This document shows positions 46,406 through 64,000 of a DNA stretch of 64,000 bases, piece by piece. The stretch is from the NCBI GenBank assembly GCA_943735955.1, contig OX030970.1:1554184-1618183 (forward strand). The letters run 5' to 3'. A program made the position numbers and the translations under genes. The stretch comes from Piscicola geometra. Its lineage: Eukaryota > Annelida > Clitellata > Hirudinida > Piscicolidae. The first letter of the stretch is position 1. Each line of letters begins with the position of its first letter. Under the pieces are notes generated by a model. It did no database searches and was not told the origin of the DNA. It saw only the letters and a list, made by a program, of their open reading frames with translations.

Positions 46406-49306
46406 TCACATTTTCCTTCTTCCTCCCATATTATCGAAGGAAAGACCTGAAAAGAATTAAAAAACAGTTTTAATCAAGCAAAGAACAAAATTGTAAAAGC
46501 AAAAAAATATATAAATGAAAAACTTAACCTTCAGGAACTACACAAAAAACTTCTAAAAAATAAAATATCTGAAGAACTTGGAAAAAATAGAGAAAAAACA
46601 CACAAAAACACATACAAAACAAGAAAAAACAAGAACACATAAAAAAATATGAAAAAACAAAAACTCATACAAAATTAAAACACACACAAATTAGGTACAC
46701 ACTTACCCTGCTTTGGGTTTGCGGCAGGGATGTTTGGGAGACGGCTTTTGACTGAAGGGTTGTTGGGCTTGACCTGGTTGTCTGTTGTTGGAGTGATGTT
46801 ATAGTTTTTTGTGTGTTTTGTGTGTGTTTTTTGGTTTTTTATGTTTTTTTTTTGTGTTTTTTAAGATGATTTTAATGGTTTGTATGAATATTTTAATTAG
46901 TGATTATTTTGATATTTGGCTGTATTTATATATTTAAATTAAGTTGTTATTTAATTTGTATTTATTTTTAAATATACAAAAATGTAATACTTATGTTTAA
47001 TTCATTCGTATTGTCAAAAACTATTATTTAAAATAATAGTTTTAATAAATAATATATTTTGTCAGACCTCTATCGTAAGACATGTAAGATTCAGAAGTCG
47101 GGAACGTCTTGTTGACAAAAGGAGATTGTTTTTTGGGTTGCATTTGTGGTTGTTGTTGAATTTGTTGTTGCTGAAACTGTTGTTGTTGGAGTTGTTGTTG
47201 TTGGAGTTGTTGCTGCTGGTTGTTGAGTGGTTGAATTGGCATTTGCGGACAAAAAGATTGATGCTGTTGAGGATTTTGTTGTGTTTGTTGTGGTTGGTGT
47301 TGAATCATTTGTTGTTGATGGGAGTTTTGTAGTTGTGGTTGTGGAGATACATGTTGCACTGGAGCTTGTTGTTGTTGTTGTTGTGGGTAGTTGTTGTAAG
47401 CTTGGTTTCCTCGCATCATAGCTTGTTGAGGTTGTTGTTGCTGAAACACTTGTTGTGGGTAAGTGGATTCAGTTGTTGTTGTGGCAACATTCGGTTGTTG
47501 TTGTTGTTGGCATTGAGTGGTTGCTTCTTGTGCGTTCCAGTGGTTGTTGTAGCCGTTACATTGTTGTTGTTTCATTTGTTGCATTTGTTGATGCATTTGT
47601 TGCTGTTGTTGTTGCAATAGTTGCTGCTGTTGTTGAGTCAACATAATGTTTGCAGCTGGGTGTTGCTGTTGTTGGGGAAATTGTTGTTGAAAGCTTTGTT
47701 GCGCAACTTTTTGGCAGTTGTTTTGAATATGATTTCCGTTTGCTGTGAATATTTAATAAGTAATAAAAATATTTAATTGATAAAAAAATATTATAAATCC
47801 AAACAGATTATGAAAGCAAAAGTATAATAGCTTAATTAAATATAATTAACTATGAAAATAACTAATTATCTAATAATTTAATAATTTAATTGGTAAACTC
47901 TTTTAGAAATTAACCATTGGCTGGAGCGCTCTTTGGCGAAGTTTGTTGTGGCTGAGTGTTGCTGGGAGAAGAATTTTGCTGAGGTTGTTGTTGTTGGAAA
48001 GACTGGATCATTTGTTGATTGTTGCAGTAGTGTTGTTGTTGTTGATGTTGTTGTTGTTGCTTCATGGGCAACTGTTGCACTTGTTGTGTAACTTGTTGGG
48101 CTTGAATCTGCTGAGCGGATGCCGATGGTGTTTCTTGGTTCGGTATTTGTTGGTTGGGTATTTGTTGGTTGGGTATTTGTTGGTTCGGTATTTGTTGGTT
48201 GGGTATTTGTTGCGACATCATTCCTTGCGGTATTTGCGGATTATGAACATGTGGGTACATTTGTTGTTGTTGTTGTTGTTGTTGCGGAAGAATCATCTTT
48301 TGACACATTTGCGGCTGTTGCAGAGTTTGCATTGGTTGTTGCACGCTTTGTATTGGTTGTTGCATACTTTGAGTTGGTTGTTGCATACTTTGAATTGGTT
48401 GTTGCATACTTTGCATTGGTTGTTGCATGCTTTGCATTGGTTGTTGCATACTTTGCATTGGTTGTTGCATACTTTGCATTGGTTGTTGTTGCTGCATGGA
48501 CTGCAGTGGCTGAGATGATGGCTGCTGTGATGGCGGCTTCAGAAATGCGGTTTCAGGATTTTTCGGACGTAAAAGGTTGTTGCTTCGGTCATAAAGGGGT
48601 GTCGATTGGTGCCCTGCCGCTACTGGGAAAGGCAGTTTGCCTGTTGGAAAATATCTATAAGTTTGAAAAAATCTATGCTAATATTTTTTATTTAAAAAAT
48701 TATACTCTTTTTTTCTGTATTAAAATTAAAATTAAATTATTTTAAACAAAAATCTTTTTTTTATAAGTCTTTCAATTTCTACTTCGTCAGCACCACCATC
48801 ATCATTAAGCACCCACCCGTCCGGGTGTACAGTTGGGAGTGTGGGGAAACTCCGTTCATTTCAAAGAGGCTCTGATTGATTGGCTGTCCCCTCGTTCCCT
48901 GGTTGAGATTGCCTGGGGGGATGTCTGCGGAGGTGAGGGGTGGGGTGTGGAACTAGGGAGAGTTGGTGGAGGGAGGGTTTAAAAATTTGGGGATGGGTGG
49001 AGTGGAAATTTGGGGATGAAGGATAGTGTGAACATTTTGAGATGAGAGGAAAAAAGGGTAAAGTGTGAAAATGAAGGAAAATGTTTTAAAATGGTGTGGA
49101 GTTGTTTGTGGAAATGGTGGAATATAGTTTAGAGTAATAACAAAACATCAATAATTTTTTCACTAATTAATAAATAAAATTATTTTTAATGCAATTACAA
49201 GCACATGCAAAAGTTCATTCAGCCATTCATCGATGCAGCGCCTACTTTGCCTGTCTTTCTGCATGTCCCCAAGTCTCGAGTTGTTGTTGTTGAATGGAAA
49301 ATTCAT
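46406..49306 (-). CDS. Gln-rich protein of unknown family
   Basis: I do not recognise this gene. Six exons close in phase with all introns in phase 1: 49306-49246, 48924-48817, 48640-47915, 47742-47068, 46781-46707 and 46446-46406 (561 residues). The N-terminus (MNFPFNNNNSRLGDMQKDRQ) and the C-terminus (ending GLSFDNMGGRRKM) are not repetitive. The middle is very Gln-rich. It includes a heptapeptide array (QSMQQPM, about nine copies from a 21 bp unit, 48310-48490) and a pentapeptide array (NQQIP, about five copies from a 15 bp unit, 48135-48215). Extended Gln regions of this kind are common in transcriptional co-activators and in proteins that form condensates, but no domain identifies this one. 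The donor consensus is good at most exons. The start Met lies 12 bases behind an acceptor, so the first exon is probably spliced to an upstream 5' UTR exon. Confidence 0.72.
48135..48500 (-). repeat. Two in-frame coding minisatellites (15 bp and 21 bp)
   Basis: Within exon 3 of the Gln-rich gene. The 15 bp unit encodes NQQIP (48135-48215) and the 21 bp unit encodes QSMQQPM (48310-48490). The unit lengths are multiples of three, so copy-number change keeps the frame. Confidence 0.88.
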
Positions 49307-50584
49307 AGTTTTCGTCTGAAAACAATAAAATAGGAATAAATATAATAATATTTTGAATATTTAAAAATTCAATATTTATTTTAAGCACTAGAAAAAGCCA
49401 ATTATCTGTTTATAAGAAATACTAATATTAAGTATAGATTTTAAAATTGTTATAACTATTACTTTTAAATCTTGTATAAACATCAGTTATGAGTCTATTT
49501 GCCCTAAAAACTATTTTGAAACAAAGTCTATAATGCGATCATAAAAGAGGTTTGTTTGTACAGAGTATCAAAAGCACTGCTGGCATGTCAAATTTGTTTT
49601 AATATTGCTACTTATGTTAGTGGTGGTTGTGGAGGGCTGGTTGTAAGGGTTGAGAAAACATAAAAAGTTTTTTTATATAAAATATCAACATTAAAACACG
49701 TCCAACTAAACATCCAACCCCACACATCCATCCACACACCCAACCACACATTTAACCACAGATACAACTACACATACGACCACACATACGACCACACATA
49801 CGACCACACAAACGACCACACATCCAACCCCTTACGACAAATCACATAAACAACCACTAAATGAGAGCAAGCTTGATAAACTGCACAGTGTTGTCTAGCC
49901 TGATTGACGTTTTAGCGTTGCTATCTTGGGCAATAATGATAAATTGGTTGTTGTTGGTGTTGCTGGTGTTGTTGTTGTAGCCAATTTGTGTGTTGTTAGT
50001 TTGGGGCCTGAATAAAGTGTTGTTATTCGTGGTGTTGCTGGTGTATTAAATATAATTTTGGCTGTTTTAATTTAATTGTTGAATTATAGTTTCTATTTTA
50101 AATCATTAACATCCTATAATATTTTTATAATACCTTATTTACACTGCATAAAATGGATTTAAAAAAGTAATTTATCTTTTATTTTTAATATTGCAGAAAG
50201 TGTCTTTTAGTTAGATAGAAGATAAGTCAACATGCTTACACAGAGTTTGCTAAGATTATTAATATGTATAAACACAATTTTTATAGATTTTTACAATTTA
50301 TTACATTCAAAGTTAAAATCAGAGTGACTAGATTTTCAAATTTATATCTAATAAATCTGTTTTTCACCAGTTTTTTTCGTTGAAAAATCTCATAAAAGAC
50401 CAGACTGTGACTTGAAAATTATTAATTATTCCCAAATTCAAAAAATAACTTGCATACATTTTTAATTTTTTTCAATTTGTTAAATACTACCAGCTTCTCT
50501 CCTATAACTTTGCTCGTAAAAATGAACTCTTCTAAATGTGTCAAATTCATTGATTAATTGATTGAATGGTCGATTCATTCATTC

Positions 50585-50972
<388 letters not shown>

Positions 50973-51119
50973 ATTCATTCATTCATTCATTGATTCATTC
51001 ATTCATTCATTAACTAATCCATTCACCACTTACATAATCATTCATCACCCACTTAGATAATAAATCATTCACAAAGTTTCAGTTTCAGACAAACGGGTCA
51101 GCTATAGGTGCGTTGAGGA

Positions 51120-51255
51120 GTTGTGAATGAATGGTGAATGATTTGATGGGATGAATGGATGAAGTGATGAATGGATGAAGCGATGAATGGATGAAGTGAT
51201 GAATGGATAAAGTGATGAATGGATTAAGTGATGAATTGATAAAGAAATGAATGGC
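51120..51255. repeat. 18 bp repeat GTGATGAATGGATGAA
   Basis: About six copies of AGTGATGAATGGATGA with small changes. Confidence 0.85.
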
Positions 51256-52680
51256 TGATTGATGAATACATGAATGCATACATATATGAAAGAATTGGAG
51301 GATGCATATGACAGTGTGAGATTAAGGGATATAGATTTTGAGGAATTAAAGAAAAAAAGATATATAAATTGGTAAACGAATGAATTTGAAAATGCATGAA
51401 AGAACGAAAAAATGGATAAATAAAAGATAATGCAAAAAAATGGAAAAATTAATGAATGGATAGATGGATGGATTGACGGATGGATGGATGAAAAAATGAG
51501 TATATAGATTAATGAATTATGTGAATGAAGTGTCTTCTAATGCGCCTACAAGAGTTAATAAGAGCTTAAACTTGTTTATGATCATAAATCTTTTCCAAGG
51601 GTAGAGCAAAAGAAATAAAATTTAAAAGCGATGATAAAGTAATAATAAAGAGTTATTAAACAAAAATTATAAAGTTGCTTTATATAATTTGTGAAAATAA
51701 CATTGCAGGATACTGTGGAACCAGCAATTACGAAATGTAAAAATCGTCAACTTCAAGAGAACCTATAAATTAAAAAGCACCCACGATTCTCAATGAATTT
51801 GTAAAAAATATTTTTAAAATAAAATTATTTTTTTTTGCGAACATTATTTAAATATATTATTAAACCTTGTTTATTTATGCACTAAATATAAAGGCGTAAC
51901 AATAGAAACAGTTGAATTAATTAGATTTGAAAACATTTTAAACTTTTAAGTTTTTTTAGAAACGAAATAAATAAAAGATTGAAATAAATAGAAATATTAT
52001 TATGAAAAATGAATTTAATAGTATAAGTAATGGGATTAAAAACAGCAAAGGTTATAATTACAGAAATAAACTCATTCTTATTTTTTAAACATCAAAGAGA
52101 AAAACATATAATTATATTAATTAACTGATACTTTTCATGGTTTAAAAGTAATGAAGTTCAATATACTGCAAAATACCTTTGATGTTGAGAACGTCTAAAG
52201 AAATTCTAAACACACTTTTTTCAAGTTTAAAAAATTAAAAAGAAAGAAATGAAACTTTTAAAAATTCAAATGAACTTGATTTAAAAAGATTTTGTATTTA
52301 AAATGTTAAATTAAAGATAGAATGTTTTTAAATTCCTTGAGGAAGACGGTAAGTAAACAGTGACGCCATGCTAAAACAACAGGATGACGTAGAAAAACAA
52401 AATTATTTTATATAAAATATTACGCTTTTATCATAAAAAAATATTTTTCAAGTTTTTATGATCAATTCATGTTAGTTTAAGCATTTTTAACAATTTAAAA
52501 ATCGATTAAAATTATAGAAAATATCTTTGTATACTTCTAATTTATTAAGTATTGAAAAAGTATTTAATAATAGATATAATATTTTAACTATCTTATCATT
52601 ATGTTATCAATATTAATAAAAGAGTTATGTTAAACTTTTAATTTTTATTATTCTTTCTATTCTCACTCATTCAGCAGGTG

Positions 52681-52688
52681 TATAAAAG
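52681..52688 (+). promoter_or_regulatory. Candidate TATA box upstream of the FTP/LDL-A gene
   Basis: TATAAAAG stands in a locally mixed-base context (CAGGTGTATAAAAGGCAGTGAG). That makes it more convincing than the AT-rich background. It lies about 680 bases before the start codon, so use would imply a long or spliced 5' UTR. Confidence 0.3.
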
Positions 52689-53166
52689 GCAGTGAGAAAT
52701 TGTGATGTTTCATAATGAAAAGTTTGTCGTGAGGAAAAAATTTTGGTAAATAAACTTTTGTTAAATTTTTGTGTGTATAATAATAATAAATATTAAAAAA
52801 ATATTTAATCAAAAAGATTATTTTACAAAATTATAAGTTGGTATAAAGGTTTAGTATAAAAAAAACTTTTTCTATTTTATTGGGTTCCTCTGTTAGAAAA
52901 AAAAGATTACAAAACCCACATATAAGGTAAAAATTATTTTCAACTCTTTTTTCAAATTGCAAAATTAGTAAAAACTATTTCTCATAAAACACAATTTAGA
53001 CAAATATCTTTTATTTTATAATTCAAATCCATCATTCTTTTCAAAAATAAAAGAATCATTAAACGGTAAATTCATTAATTGTTCCTATATAACTCATTCA
53101 TTTATGACCTAGGTCAATATCTTCACAATGCATTCATGAATTGTACGCTAGAACGGGTTAATTATT

Positions 53167-53228
53167 CGTAATCTGTAGTAAGGGCTGTACAAGAAATAAT
53201 ACAATAAGGGTTGTACAGCCCGATTACG
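53167..53228. repeat. Two-part inverted repeat upstream of the FTP/LDL-A gene
   Basis: GGGCTGTACA (53182-53191) pairs with TGTACAGCCC (53212-53221) across a 20 base loop. The arms are extended by CGTAATC (53167-53173) and GATTACG (53222-53228), with an 8 base one-sided bulge. It ends about 130 bases before the start codon. Confidence 0.8.
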
Positions 53229-53359
53229 CGTTGATATTAAGAATAATAGGTTTTTGTTGCTATTAATAAAACGACATAAACTTTATTCATTTATTTATTT
53301 TTTCTTTATTTTCAATACTAATTATTATAGCTCAATAATTATAAAACTTTATCCAGAAA

Positions 53360-64000
<10,641 letters not shown>

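Noticed and set aside
47943..48518. Plus-strand Leu/Trp-rich frames over the Gln-rich gene
   Set aside because: Complement of Gln codons. The minus-strand model closes in phase over six exons and these do not.

Overview
This 64 kb window is nuclear DNA of an animal. It is AT-rich, its genes are split into many small exons, and about a quarter of its length is simple-sequence repeat: (CA)n, (CTA/TAG)n, (GATG)n, (ATG)n, (GATT)n and several minisatellites. Protein matches (SMCR8, stomatin, PARL rhomboid, ZIC, PAK kinase, a fucolectin/LDL-A receptor) show a bilaterian metazoan. Repeat style and Asn/Gln runs suggest a spiralian such as an annelid, but this is only inference and I cannot name a species. 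I assembled gene models by hand from homology recalled from memory, GT-AG sites and codon phase. In the multi-exon models every exon junction closes in phase, which is the main support for them.

Layout, left to right: (1) the 5' part of an SMCR8-like gene (minus, 1622 down past the left edge). (2) 1.6-6.3 kb: no gene; a SINE-like patch, two (CA)n arrays and a 670 bp (CTA)n array. (3) A stomatin gene (plus, 6299-16554), nine exons, with repeat-filled introns and a long acidic tail. (4) 16.6-19.8 kb: spacer with two adjacent minisatellites. (5) A PARL mitochondrial rhomboid protease gene (minus, 23117 or 26250 down to 19813), nine or ten exons. (6) 26.3-29.7 kb: TAG and GATGAT repeats. (7) A ZIC transcription factor gene (plus, 29705-36161), five exons, encoding an unusually large protein with a huge insertion inside zinc finger 1. 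(8) 36.2-40.0 kb: spacer with repeats and a CRE/CCAAT/E-box cluster. (9) A PAK-family kinase gene (minus, 44682-40022), 13 exons. (10) An unrecognised Gln-rich protein gene (minus, 49306-46406), six exons. (11) 49.3-53.4 kb: spacer with a 385 bp (GATT)n array and a TATA box. (12) A secreted or membrane-anchored receptor gene (plus, 53360 to beyond 64000): signal peptide, four fucolectin-like (FTP) domains, six LDL-A modules, then a possible SRCR-like region.

The genes look like independent housekeeping, developmental and extracellular genes, not a functional cluster. The strongest oddities are the ZIC finger-1 insertion, simple repeats that serve as intron ends (C-rich repeats run into acceptors, G-rich repeats follow donors, sometimes mutually complementary), a PAK with a degenerate p21-binding region and an altered glycine loop, and the FTP-LDL-A architecture.
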